Below, one piece after another: positions 18,774 through 28,865 of a DNA stretch of 64,000 bases (positions are counted from its first letter, which is position 1; every line of letters begins with the position of its first letter). The notes beneath the pieces are model-generated. The model was not told the origin of the DNA, made no database searches, and worked only from the letters and a program-made list of their open reading frames with translations. The position numbers and the translations under genes were made by a program. Origin of the DNA: Semisulcospira habei (Eukaryota > Mollusca > Gastropoda > Semisulcospiridae); the NCBI GenBank assembly GCA_036245525.1, contig BTPG01000003.1:142121005-142185004 (forward strand), written 5' to 3'.

Positions 18774-19815
18774 CAGCAGTTTTTCCACCCTTGCCCAGAA
18801 TGGCTGCTATTACACGCTTGGAGGTTGTCCGGCAAACCCTCGCCGCTAGAGGCTTCTCGGGTGCAGCGGTGGAGGCGATCTCAGCAGCGCGCAGGGCTTC
18901 TACCCGTAACGTCTACAAGGGAAAGTGGCGGGTCCTCCAGTCCTGGTGCGCAGCCGAGCAGCTCTCCCCCACGGACTTGACTACCTTGCAGCTGCCCGAG
19001 TTCTTTCTGTGGCTCTTCACCCAGCAGAACCTGGCCTCCATCACCATCAGAGGTTACCTGGCGATGATTGCGGACGCGTATAGACACCTGGGACAGCCGG
19101 ACCCGGGTGCCTGCAAAGACCTCTCGGATTTGATGGCTCACCTGGATCTTCAGAGACCGGTTGCCCACTCGCTGATCCCTCGCGGGGGTTTGTCCTGATT
19201 TCTAACCTGGCTGAACTCGGGAGCGTTTCGAGCCTCTACCCCTACCAGACCTGCTTCCTGATCGCCCTCGCCACGGCGTCCAGAGTGAGCGAGATTCACG
19301 CCTTCTCTATGTGACCCGCATGTCTCCAGTTTCTGGCCAATGGTTCGGTACAACTCCTCACTGACCCGGCGTTCCTGGCCAAGAACCGACTCCCAGCTAC
19401 CGCGCCGCAGGTGTTGACTGTCCGCCCGCTTAAGGTGATCATCCAGTCCCGGGAGTCCCGACAGCAGGACCCCGTCCGAGCGCTCACAATTTACCTGCGC
19501 CAGACTAAACCGCTGAGACAAGGGCTCACGTGCCTATTCCTGCCCCTGGCTCCGGGCAGACGAGACATCTCCACGCAGATGATCTCATCTTGGTTCCGCT
19601 GGGTCATCCGGTCGGCATACGAGGAGCTCTCCCCAGTACGGGCGAAAATGATGCGCATACGCGCACATGAGGTCAGAGCAGTGGCTGGGAGCATCACTTT
19701 TGACCGCAACTGCGCTGTGAGAGACATTGTCCCGGCCGTGGGTTGGCGGGCTGAGTCTACCTTCGCCTGATTTTACCTGCGAGACCTATCCGGCCAGCGC
19801 GACAACCTGGCTTTG
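18774..19815 (+). pseudogene. DIRS A tyrosine recombinase, degenerate
   Basis: The integrase-like domain is readable (LEVVRQTLAARGFSGAAV, ITIRGYLAMIADAYRHLG, RAHEVRAVAGS). Stops occur at 19196 and 19312 and just before the Tyr block (TFA, stop, FYLRDL at 19768). The conserved HxxR is kept, but the protein is interrupted. Confidence 0.8.
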
Positions 19816-19907
19816 GTGGAGCGGAATTTGACCTCGCCACGCCTTATCTCTCTGGCAGCCTGAAGCGAACTAAGTGCTACGCGCAAGCACTGGCTGGTAA
19901 AGCCGTG
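19816..19907. mobile_element. Terminal fragment of a second RAG1-like transposon
   Basis: This 92-bp stretch closely matches the outermost part of the right inverted repeat (14912-15003) with several substitutions and ends at the same tip ...AAAGCCGTG. It joins directly to the truncated DIRS A recombinase. The following bases are CGTT. Confidence 0.85.
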
Positions 19908-19991
19908 CGTTACTTGCTCTGATGTCATCATTCATACTATTATGGGATACCGCATGGTGTGTTTCACTTTCGATCTTGAACGAAGTTGTAA

Positions 19992-20201
19992 ATGGCGGAG
20001 AGAAAGCAAAGGAAGCTGGAATGCTTCGGATTCTTCAATCCAGCACCGTCTGATCGTGATAATCGCTTAGAAGAAAGTTGCACTTCGACACCGCTGTCTC
20101 CATGGACAAGTGGCAACAGTACCATAAATGATACCCCTGCGGCCAGTTGCATGAGAGAGCTTAGTCCTGCAGCAGCCACTAAGCAAGGTGCGCCACTATA
20201 G
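19992..20201 (+). pseudogene. Small ORF resembling a transposase N-terminus
   Basis: This 69-codon frame begins MAERKQRKLECFGFFNPAPS, which recalls the basic, aromatic N-termini of some hAT or ZMYM-type proteins (KRK...FF). That comparison is weak and from memory. The C-terminal half lies in one arm of a 117-bp palindrome. No downstream catalytic domain is present. It may be a remnant or chance. Confidence 0.3.
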
Positions 20202-20257
20202 CGATCGCTCCTTGCTTAGTGGCTGGTGCAGGACTAAGCTCGCTCATGCAGCTGGCC
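20141..20257. repeat. 117-bp imperfect palindrome
   Basis: The arms 20141-20192 and 20206-20257 (about 52 nt each) match with a few mismatches around a short loop. Shared text includes GAGCTTAGTCCTGCA and AGCCACTAAGCAAGG. Confidence 0.9.
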
Positions 20258-21043
20258 CCAGGGCCTTGCGTGGCACCGCCGTTGCGAATCGCAGGTTTCA
20301 GAGTTCATGGCTGCCTGCATTTCCATGCGGGCAAAAGCACGCCGGCACGCGGATGACATGTGCAATATGCTTGGAGGTGAACTTTAAAAGCAAGTGCAGA
20401 AATTTGAACAGAAATAAGTTTGTCAGTTTTTTTGTGGTCGATGCATCTTGTAGTACACAGGTATTAGGCAAAAGCTCTAAAATTAGAGAAATACGTCTTT
20501 CAGGTTAAATGGGTTGAAACCAACTAAGTACATTAGTTCACAGAGAGAGAGAGAGAGAGTTTAGACAAGTCAGACTTTGGTTGTCAGTCTGCATTCAGCA
20601 GAAAAGGCTATATTCTCTGTTAACTACTTTTTAGTTCCAGGGTCACACTGGTCAGGCTCACAGGGTGGGTTTTCCCCTCTATTCTGTGGCATGTGTTTCT
20701 GTCTACCCTTGGTCCATTCACCTGTATTTTCCTTTTTTGAACTCTCCCTACTGTCTGCGCTGCCTGTAGCTCTTGATATTGGATGTGTGTTGCTAAATGG
20801 TCTTTGGTTTATTTAGCGTATTAGACTGGCTGGCGACATACATTCATTATTCTTTTTTTTTTTTTTTTTTTTCACAAGCAGTGCAGTCACGTCCTGAGAA
20901 AGTCTTGTTGCTGTCGGAACGTTAATCAATGTACAACCTACCTATATTCTCTGTTACAATACATTATCAAATGATCATACAGATAAATACATATATATGT
21001 ATATATATGTTTTTCTGTGAGAGCGGCGGAGAGGGAGACAGGC
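20258..21043. other. Non-coding stretch with simple repeats
   Basis: No gene is seen. It holds a GA repeat (about 20539-20558), a run of 24 T around 20849-20872, and ATATATGT repeats near 20990-21010. It ends at the target-site copy of RTE 2. Confidence 0.6.
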
Positions 21044-21055
21044 TTTTGCACGATA

Positions 21056-24000
21056 CTTTACTTACTTACGCCTGTCACCCCTACCTGGGTATAGGCCGTC
21101 GACGAGAGACCTCCAGCAACTCCTGTCCTGTGCTTCTCCTTCGATTCTACTCCAGGTGGTTCCCAGTCTCTTGATGTCTGCTTGGAGGTCTTGACGCCAG
21201 GAGTTTCTCGGCCTACCTCTTTTCCTCTTTCCCTGGGGGTTCCATGACAATGCCTGCCTAGTGATACTGGAAGCTGGCTTTCTCAGACTGTGACCGATCC
21301 ATCCCCATCTTCTTCGCCCAATTTCATTCTCTGCTGTTATCTGCTCTGTTCTCTCCCAGAGTCTGACGTTGCTGATCTTCTCTGGCCAGTGGATTTTCAA
21401 AATTCTTCTAAGGCAACTGTTCATGAAGGTCTGTACTCTGTTGACTGTGGTTTTTGTCAATCTCCATGTCTCTGCTCCATATAGGAGAACTGCTTTTACA
21501 TTGGAGTTGAAAATCCGGACTTTGGTGTGTTGTGACAGCTCTCTGGAACTCCACACTTTTTTCAACTGGAGAAAGGCTGCTCTGGCTTTACCGATTCGTG
21601 CTCTGACATCTGCATCAGTGCCGCCTTTTTTGTCTATGATGCTCCCGAGATAGGTGAAGGACTCCACCTCCTCCAACGGGGTGCCAGCAAGCAAGACTGG
21701 TTCTTCCCTGGTTGCGTTCAGCCTCATTGTCTTTGTTTTCTGTTTGTGAATGGTGAGGCCCACTTGGGACGAGATGTCAGCAAGCCTCGTGGTCTTGTCC
21801 TGCATTTGTTGATGAGTGTGGGACAGTAATTGCAAAATCGAGGTCGTCAAGCTGTGTCCACAGTGTCCACTGTATTCCACTTCGTCTGTGCTCTGTGGTC
21901 ATCTTCATGACCCAGTCTATGGCCAGTAGGAAGAGGAACGGAGACAGCAGACACCCCTGCCTGACACCAGTTCTGACCTGGAGCTCTCTGGTGAACTGCC
22001 CTTCGTGGATCACGCGACATGTCATGCCATCATAGCTGCTCTTGATCAGGCAGACGAGCTTTGTGGGTACACCGTAGTGTCGTAGGAGTTTCCACAGAGT
22101 CTCTCGGTCCACGCTGTCAAATGCTTTCTCATAATCCACAAAGTTGACGTACAGCGGGGAGCTCCACTCCAGAGACTGTTCCACGATGATGCGGAGAGTG
22201 GCGATCTGGTCTGTACATGATCGGTTCTTCCTGAATCCTGCTTGCTGGTCTCTCAGGTGGGGGTCAACGGAGCTCTTCATTCTCTCTAGGATGATCCTGT
22301 TGAAGACCTTTCCTGGTACTGACAGCAAGGTGATTCCTCTGTAGTTGGAACACTTGCTAAGGTCGCCTTTCTTGGGAAGCTTGATTAGGTACCCCTCCTT
22401 CCAGTCAGCCGGCATCACCTCCTCTTCCCAGATCTTTCCAAACAGTGGGTACAGCATCTCAACTGTTGTCTCTAGGTCTGCTTTCAGAGACTCCGCTGGG
22501 ATGCCATCTGGCCCTGCTGCTTTGCCATTCTTCAAAAATGCCACTGCTTTTCTGATCTCTTCCCAGCTAGGTCTGTCACAGCTGATGGGTAGGTCGGTCT
22601 CTGCCGGCTGGATGTCGGGGGGGTCGGGTGAGCTAGGTCTGTTCAGTAACTCTTCAAAATACTCGGCCCATCTGTCGAGTTGGTCTGCTCTGTCTGCAAT
22701 AGGCTTGCCTTCTTTGTCTTTTACTGGTCTTTCTGTATGGCCATACTTACCCGACAATCTTCTGGTAATGTCGTAGAGCTGTTTCATGTTGCCGCTGCCT
22801 GCTGCCTTTTCTGCCTCTGCTGCCAGGCTGTCTGTGTAGGCCCTCTTGTCTGCCCTGATACTCCTCTTCACCTCGCGGTTGGCTTCCGAGTATTCCCCCT
22901 GTGCCCTTACTTTGGCTGCTCTCGTGCGACTGTTGTTGACCGCTGCTTTCTTCTGCTTCCTCGCTTCTATTCTCTTCAAGGTCTGTGCCGACAGCCAGTC
23001 CTTGTGGTGGTGTTTCCTGAACCCTACAGTGTCTTTGCAGGTTGAGTTCAGCGCCTCTCTAACTGCCTTCCACTGCTGCTCTGTGGTGACCGCCTCCTCT
23101 TCATTTACTAGCTCCTGTAGCGCTTGAAACCGGTTGGATAGCACCAGTCTGAACTCTTCTCTAACTCCAGTTTCTCTCAGGAGGCCTACATTATAGCGCT
23201 GTCTTCTTGTTGTCTCTGTGCGGCTTTTCTTTAGCTTGAGCTTCATTCTTAAGGTAAGCAGATGGTGGTCTGAGGCGACATCTGCTCCCCTCCTCACTCG
23301 AACATCTTGAAGGGATCTTCTAAATTTCTTGCTAATGCAGATATGGTCTATTTGGTTCTCTGTTGTATGGTCAGGTGAGACCCAAGTTGCTTTGTGTATT
23401 CTTCTGTGTGGGAAGATGCTGCCTCCAATGACAAGTCGGTTTAGAGCACAAAAGTCTACAAACCTCTCCCCGTTCTCACTCATCTCCGAGCCTAGTCCCT
23501 GTCTCCCCATCACCTCTTCGTATCCGGTGTTGTCCTCCCCTATTTTGGCATTAAAATCGCCCATGACGATGGTGATGTCTCGCTCCGCACATTTGTCCAC
23601 GGCACTCTGGAGTCGGTCGTAGAACTCTTGTTTCTCTTCCTCGTCACTGTCATTGGTGGGCACATAACACTGGATGACGTTCAGCTTGAGCTTTTTCTTG
23701 GTTCTAAAGGCTGCTGTTATAATTCTTGGCCCAAGAGGTTCCCAGCCCATCAGCGCTCTCTGTGCCACTGGTGACAGCATGAGTGCTACTCCTTCTGTAT
23801 GGGGGGCATTCTCCTCTTCATGACCTGAATACAGAACCATCTCCCCACTTAACAGCCTTTTCTGGCCAGACTGCGTCCATCTGGCTTCACTGATGCCTAG
23901 CAGGGAAAGGTTGTACTTTTGCATTTCCGCTGCTATCTGGGCGGCCTTGCCGCTCTGGTACATGGTCTTGATGTTCCATGTGCCCATGGTTGTATCCCTG

Positions 24001-24343
24001 GATAGAGAGAGGCGGCTCGGTCCTGTGGCTTCCGAAGACTTCCGGCTTTCACCACAGGACGTCATAAGTCTTCTAGTAGAAGAACCTTCCTCCTCCAGGA
24101 AAGGAATTACTGTTAGTCTTTTCGTCGGCGTTTTTGTAGCTATTTCCTTTTTTGCAGGGTGGGGAAGCTACCCCCACGCCCAACCCCCTTACTAGGAGGA
24201 CCAGGGGTTTTCTGTCGGGGTCACCTTCCCTTAGACCATGTTGGTTCACGGCACCTTATTTCATTCGGTGCACCCCTCTCACGAGGGACCCCCTATCCAC
24301 CACCCAGGGGACGCGCCTCAACGCCGTATGGTCCCAGCGCGAG
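21056..24343 (-). mobile_element. RTE LINE copy 2
   Basis: A near-identical relative of RTE 1; I count 25-30 substitutions by eye over 3.3 kb. It shares the 5' and 3' ends. A 12-bp duplication TTTTGCACGATA flanks it at 21044-21055 and 24368-24379. An extra T-run of about 25 bases separates the 5' end from the right duplication. The ORF is broken by an 11-nt deletion. Confidence 0.9.
21062..24065 (-). pseudogene. RTE 2 endonuclease-reverse transcriptase, catalytic deletion
   Basis: From 24065 the protein reads as in RTE 1 (endonuclease motifs, then KAFDSVD and GVRQGCLLSP) up to LDDLDFA. There 11 nt present in RTE 1 (about 5955-5965) are missing at about 21829-21830. The loss removes the two catalytic Asp codons of FADD and shifts the frame, ending the product after about 762 codons. 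The C-terminal 250 codons remain open in the correct frame from about 21820 to 21062. All other landmarks match RTE 1, so the deletion is recent and is the only clear inactivating change. Confidence 0.9.
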
Positions 24344-24371
24344 GATATTTTTTTTTTTTTTTTTTTTTTTT
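24344..24371. repeat. T-run at the RTE 2 5' junction
   Basis: TAT followed by about 25 T lies between the conserved RTE 5' end (GCGCGAGGA) and the target duplication. The empty-site copy at 21044 has only four T. Confidence 0.85.
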
Positions 24372-24415
24372 GCACGATAGCTGAACAGTTAAAAATTCAG
24401 TATCATGGAAAAGAC

Positions 24416-24770
24416 GTGACACCCATGCTTAAAGAACTCCACTGGCTGCCGGTGAAGTTTTGATGCCAGTACAAGATGGCAACTCTGGCATACCGTCACT
24501 TTGATGGGACTCTCCTGGCTTACCTTTCTGCTGCACTCTGCACATACTAGACATACTAGCCTTCACGTTCTCTGCGGTCCTCCAGTGAGAAACTTTTGAA
24601 GGCTCCAAAGCATAACTTGAAAACTGTTGGTGAACGCTCATTCAGCTTCATTGCACCTTCAGTTTGGAACTCACTGCCTGTCAGTCTGCGAAATCTCCCT
24701 ACTCTCTCTCTCAGTTTAAGGCTCAGTTGAAAACTCACTTCTTCCAGCTTGCTTTTCCTCAGTCGTAGAT
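24416..24770 (+). pseudogene. CR1/L2-type LINE ORF2, 3' end remnant
   Basis: The + strand encodes, across stops, the typical end of a CR1/L2/Jockey-group reverse transcriptase: LKELHWLPVKF, then YRHFDG...LAYLSAAL, SRSLRSSSEKLL, GERSFSFIAPSVWNSLP and QLKTHFFQLAF. Stops at 24462, 24548 and 24557 and the missing 5' part show a dead, truncated copy. RTE 2 lies immediately upstream and its duplicated target site belongs to the sequence bordering this remnant. Confidence 0.75.
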
Positions 24771-26970
24771 CCGTGGTCCTGTTGTATTTATTTGTAATGT
24801 TTCATATCGTCTATGTCATGTTTGAATGCGTGTGTTAGCGCAATGAGTTTTTGCAACAAAATACAGATGATGCAGTTTTTCTTAAATAAGTTTGCAGACC
24901 CTCTATTATGCTCAGATGGGGGTCTGTGTACCCTCTAAAATTTATACCTGGGGGTCTACAGACCCTTTAACCTGTTGTGAAAACAGAAGCCCTGAAAGTG
25001 AGCCTGCAAAATACATGGATTCCCATGAGTCGATTCAATATCAGGGGGGGGGGGGGGGGGGGGGGGGTTCATAGTGATCTGTATCAAATGCAGTTGTACA
25101 AAGACACCGTTTCCAGCCAAAATGAAGAGGGGACAGAAAAGGAAGGGGAAGTGTTGCGTCGGTAACAGTCAACTGCACAAGATCAACGTTGGGCAGCTAG
25201 GCACCCGCTTGATTAGTTTTCTGACCTACCTCTGTGGTCATGGGGTATCGGATTTTCCTGAAATTTCAGGGACTACGGTGGTGTTGAACCTAAGACTGTG
25301 TCAGAACTAGCTCAGCAGTGAAAACTGAGATCTCAAAGGCAGTCTTCAGTCCTGGAAGCTGATTCAGTTTTTAAGTGCCTTCTCTTTATAGAGGGACTTT
25401 TTAGGACTGGTCGTGGTGGGTCAAATTCAATAGCATGTCCATGATGTCAAAGATGGGCAGGCTAAACCTTTAACAATTGAAGTAACAAGCTGAACATACA
25501 TTTGGCGCGAAGCGCCGTATGTGTGTGCGTATGTATGTAAACAAGAGAATCTCCGATATTTCTGTACACACAAGCGTGAAACTTGGCGAAATGCTTTCTT
25601 AAGTGGGTGGCTAAGAGAGCCTCCGAGCATGTTGTAATTGAATGTCTCATTGAAGACATAAACAACCGTTTATAGAAATCGGTTGACCCAGATTAGAGTC
25701 CGTAATTTTTGTCATATTTACTTGAACTTTTGCATTTAGCTAGTTTGGTGAAAGATATTGGATGAGTTCGTTAGCCAGCTTTGGATCCTTAAACTTCTTT
25801 AGTAAAAATTAATTCTTTTCAGAAAAGAATTAAAACGCTAAAAAACCTTGACTTCTACTTCTAGAGAAAGTCAGACAGTGCTGGTGACATAAAATAGGCA
25901 ACTCCATCACCACACAGACACTGACATAATACTCTAAATTAATGACGTCACTCTCTCTTGCACATGTGGCTCTCTCTCTCTCTCTCTCACACACACAAAC
26001 ATGCCCGCATCTCCAGGAGGAATATATCCTCATGTGCCCTCCAGGCGCATGAGGATCTATGCCTCTTGGAGATGTTTGGAGCGCACACGCGCGCATGCTT
26101 GCACTAACACGCACACCCATATCGATGCGCTTTCAGAGGAGCATGCAGGTGACCCGTGTACTTAGTATATCATGTAGCTAGGTAAAGTCAATCTGCTTTC
26201 ATACAACTTATAGCAAGACTGAAATTATACCGTGAAGTTCTAGTTTTGTCACCATTTTCTCAAGCCTATGAAGCGAAAGTGAAACTCATATCACGTAAAA
26301 TATAAAATTACTTAAAAACTAAAACTTACAACATGACAAATGACGTTTGACAAATCAATGACGCATATGTCCTGCGCCCCTTATAGAACTCACTGATGCA
26401 TTGGCAGATGTGCGCGACTTTTCAATAGGAGATAATTCAACATCAGAATCAGGTCAGAGACGAAAGGTAGAGACCATTGACAGCAAGGACAGTTCTTATA
26501 TAGAAGGGACTTTGTGGGTTATGGTTCATCCCATCTTGTTCAGAATCCCAGGAAGTGGAATTTCAGATTCTTGGTTCAGACAGCACAACCCTTCAGATGG
26601 CCTGTTCTGTTTGCAAGAGGCATAAATTCTCATGAGCCCCTGCAGCAAATTATAATTTACGTCTCTTGCTGGCCATTGGGCATAGTTTGTACATGGGCTG
26701 TTTTCAGCCGTTTCCATTTGTCCCACTATCGTGCATGAATCAGCTTAGAACATCGCAGTAGCCACTCAGCACACAAATCTACATGAAGAATGTTTGCCAC
26801 TATTCATTTGCTTGTATTTTTTCCCATTGCTTATTTCTAGGACTGCATGATCATTTTCGAAATTTCTCATGGATGACTGCCTATTTTTTTACTTATTCTC
26901 ACATAATGTTGACTAATGTAACAGCTGTATGAGATAAATAATCCTTGTATATTCCTTACACTTTGTGTTT
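24771..26970. other. Presumed XPOT intron, mostly unassigned
   Basis: No exon is recognised. It contains a 24-G run (25044-25067), TC/CA microsatellite sequence (about 25972-25996) and two members of the GAGGCATAGA hairpin family (26008-26074 and about 26609-26664). Confidence 0.5.
26008..26074. repeat. Hairpin, GAGGCATAGA family
   Basis: The arms CATCTCCAGGAGG and CCTCTTGGAGATG enclose a second stem of CCTCATG/CATGAGG. Relatives lie at 26609-26664, 28221-28289, 49026-49060 and 56421-56465. Confidence 0.75.
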
Positions 26971-26974
26971 AAAA

Positions 26975-27195
26975 CTGGCGACGCTATGCACTTACCCGTA
27001 TGAGGTAAGGGAAGCTACTCAGTGAAGGGAATCTACTCAGGGATGTTGGTACAGCTCACTCGGGTGGTTCCCCGGTGGCGTTGCTGTACACAACGATCCC
27101 TGGGCTTAAATTGATAGGCTAAGTTCTACTTCCATATAGTGATGCCATTGGTAAGTATTTTCTCGAAAAAATACATTTTAGAGAAAAATACATAT
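26975..27195 (+). mobile_element. DIRS 3' terminal fragment beside XPOT exon
   Basis: The segment shows the DIRS 3' end: a degenerate ...GGTTCCCC...TACACAACGATCC, GCTAAG, then GATGCCATTGGTAAGTATTT and a final CATTTTAGAGAAAAATACAT. The rest of that element is absent. Its end is about 15 bp from the acceptor of the exon at 27210. Confidence 0.75.
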
Positions 27196-27209
27196 TTTCA
27201 TGTTTGTAG

Positions 27210-27293
27210 GAGTCACAGAGAAACACGACAATCAAGGATGCCATGAGGGAGACGTGTGTTGCCCAGCTTGCTGACTCCTGGCTCCAGATCCTG
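27210..27293 (+). CDS. XPOT: Exportin-T exon (1 of 9 seen)
   Basis: Exportin-T is the RanGTP-dependent, importin-beta-family receptor that carries mature tRNA out of the nucleus. This 84-nt, 28-codon exon starts after TTTGTAG and ends before GTATGT. It encodes QRNTTIKDAMRE and LADSWLQIL, which match the exportin-T region near residue 165-195. It is the first exon found in the window; the N-terminal exons must lie upstream. Phase is 0 at both ends. All nine exons join in frame without a stop. Recognition rests on remembered exportin-T sequence, which fits over the whole 361 codons. Confidence 0.93.
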
Positions 27294-27584
27294 GTATGTT
27301 CCTTCTTTAGTGATTTTTTTCTTGATTTTGTTTGATTTTGATTCTTTCTGGATAAATTTACTCCTTTAGCCCAGACACACTAAACAGGAGATGGATCAAC
27401 CATGGAAGTTCAAGAGGTGTGCCAGATGAGCTTGTTGCCTAAAGGTGCCAAACCCTTGAACCATCATCAAGATCTCACTTTTCTCAATAAAAGGACATAC
27501 TGGCTTTTGCCAAATAAGGGCACATTACCCACCCAAATGGCACTTGAACAGAAAAAATAATTCTCTATTTACTTGTGCCTGCAG

Positions 27585-27854
27585 ACAGCATACGAGACAA
27601 GCCACCCACAGCTGGCCTGCCTGTGTCTGGATGTGGTGGGCAAGTATGTATCGTGGATTGACATCAACCTGGTGGCCAATGATCGCTACGTGCCTGTCCT
27701 CCTGCGCTTTCTAGAGCAGCCACTGCTGCGCGAGTCTGCTTGTGACTGTATCTACGAGGTACTGGGCAAGGGAATGGACCCTGTGGTCAAGACACAGCTT
27801 GTTGAGTCCTTCTTCACGGTGCTGGAGAGCGCTGGAATTCTCAACCCACCGGAG
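27585..27854 (+). CDS. XPOT: Exportin-T exon (2 of 9)
   Basis: This 270-nt exon follows GCCTGCAG and precedes GTGTGTG. Its 90 codons include VGKYVSWIDINLVANDRY and ACDCIYEVLGKGMDPV, the most recognisable exportin-T block, in the HEAT-repeat solenoid. Both ends are phase 0. The downstream intron (5.9 kb) contains DIRS copy C. Confidence 0.96.
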
Positions 27855-27928
27855 GTGTGTGAACCTTATTATTGTGCATTCACCCACCAATACTATTTAC
27901 AGTACCAGCAGCTCCATACACAGTGGGA

Positions 27929-28012
27929 TTAACCCTTTGCGTGTCTGTATCGGTTTTTGTCATGATGAGGAATCATCACGACAAAAACCAATACGAACAC
28001 TCAAAGGGTTAA
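27929..28012. mobile_element. 84-bp TTAA-flanked hairpin
   Basis: TTAA at 27929 and 28009 bound a hairpin with CCCTTTG/CAAAGGG tips and arms containing TCGGTTTTTGTC and GACAAAAACC. It is a candidate piggyBac-type miniature element in an XPOT intron. Confidence 0.7.
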
Positions 28013-28220
28013 GTTGTTCCCTCAACTGCCAGTAGCCCTAAATTTTATTATGAAACTATCAGACTGAAAAACATGATCAGTGGACGTGATGGTCTGTGGT
28101 TTGTTTGCCAGCAGCAAAGGGGTTAACTCCTTGACTGCCAGTTGGCACAAATTGTGTCTCTGAAATATTTGTTATTTAATTCTACGCCAAAGACCAGGAA
28201 CATGGATTCAAAGTAGTGTC

Positions 28221-28289
28221 AGCAAAAGGCATAGATCCTCATAAGCCTCTGCAACTGCAGGGGCTCCTGATGATCTATGCCTCTTGCAG
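28221..28289. repeat. Hairpin, GAGGCATAGA family
   Basis: The arms AGGCATAGATCCTCATAAGC and GATGATCTATGCCTCTT form a stem with a loop around CTGCAACTGCAG. It lies just upstream of DIRS copy C. Confidence 0.75.
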
Positions 28290-28713
28290 TTGGATTGTGT
28301 TGACTTTATTTTCTCAAAATCATTACCGACGGCATTACTACTGGGAATGCTTCGCTTAGCTTAGCAATTTTAGCCCAAAAAACTCGTGTACCTCACAATT
28401 GGGGAGGCGACTCACAGGAGTCCTTACCAAGATACCCTAAGTAGCCTCCCCTGTCTCCCTATCCAGTGGCGCGCTCAGCATTTCCCCCCAGTCTCTTCGC
28501 TTAGCTCACCAAGACAGGCCGTGTGCACTCGTGTGCTCCGGCTGTGGATGGTGGGATTACCGTTGTGTGCGCTGGACTTACGTTGGATTACTTGTGTTAC
28601 GTTGGATATTTCGTGGATGTGTGGTGCTTTGTGTAGTGTGGGGACTTGGATTACCTACGTTTTCTGTGGAATAATTGGTGGTTGGGTCTCTGTGGGATTT
28701 CCGGTCTCGAGCC

Positions 28714-28721
28714 ATGACAAG
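28714..28721 (+). pseudogene. DIRS C gag, 8-nt first exon
   Basis: ATGACAAG precedes GTAAAG. The acceptor TTACAG at 28860-28865 gives a 144-nt intron and MTSAQVQSCTKCGDF in frame. Confidence 0.7.
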
Positions 28722-28865
28722 GTAAAGCTTCGGGTACTGCCTCCAGCCGGCTTCGACCGGGCGGCGGCGTTGACCTGGCATTATGTATGCAAGCCGACTG
28801 GGAGCGCGGACCCTCACAGGAGGCTCCCCGCCCTCACTCCGGTCTTTGTCTGTCCTTTGTTACAG

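Larger units (their letters stand above)
15008..19815 (+). mobile_element. DIRS copy A, body
   Basis: This continues copy A beyond the RAG1-like transposon: leader, gag, a deletion that removes most of RT, a double inverted duplication, RNase H, and a degenerate tyrosine recombinase. It ends abruptly at about 19815, against a fragment of the RAG1-like transposon tip. The 3' terminal region is missing. Confidence 0.8.

Noticed and set aside
25074..25310. 78-codon frame as an upstream XPOT exon
   Set aside because: No match to exportin-T and no fitting splice sites; it follows a poly-G run.
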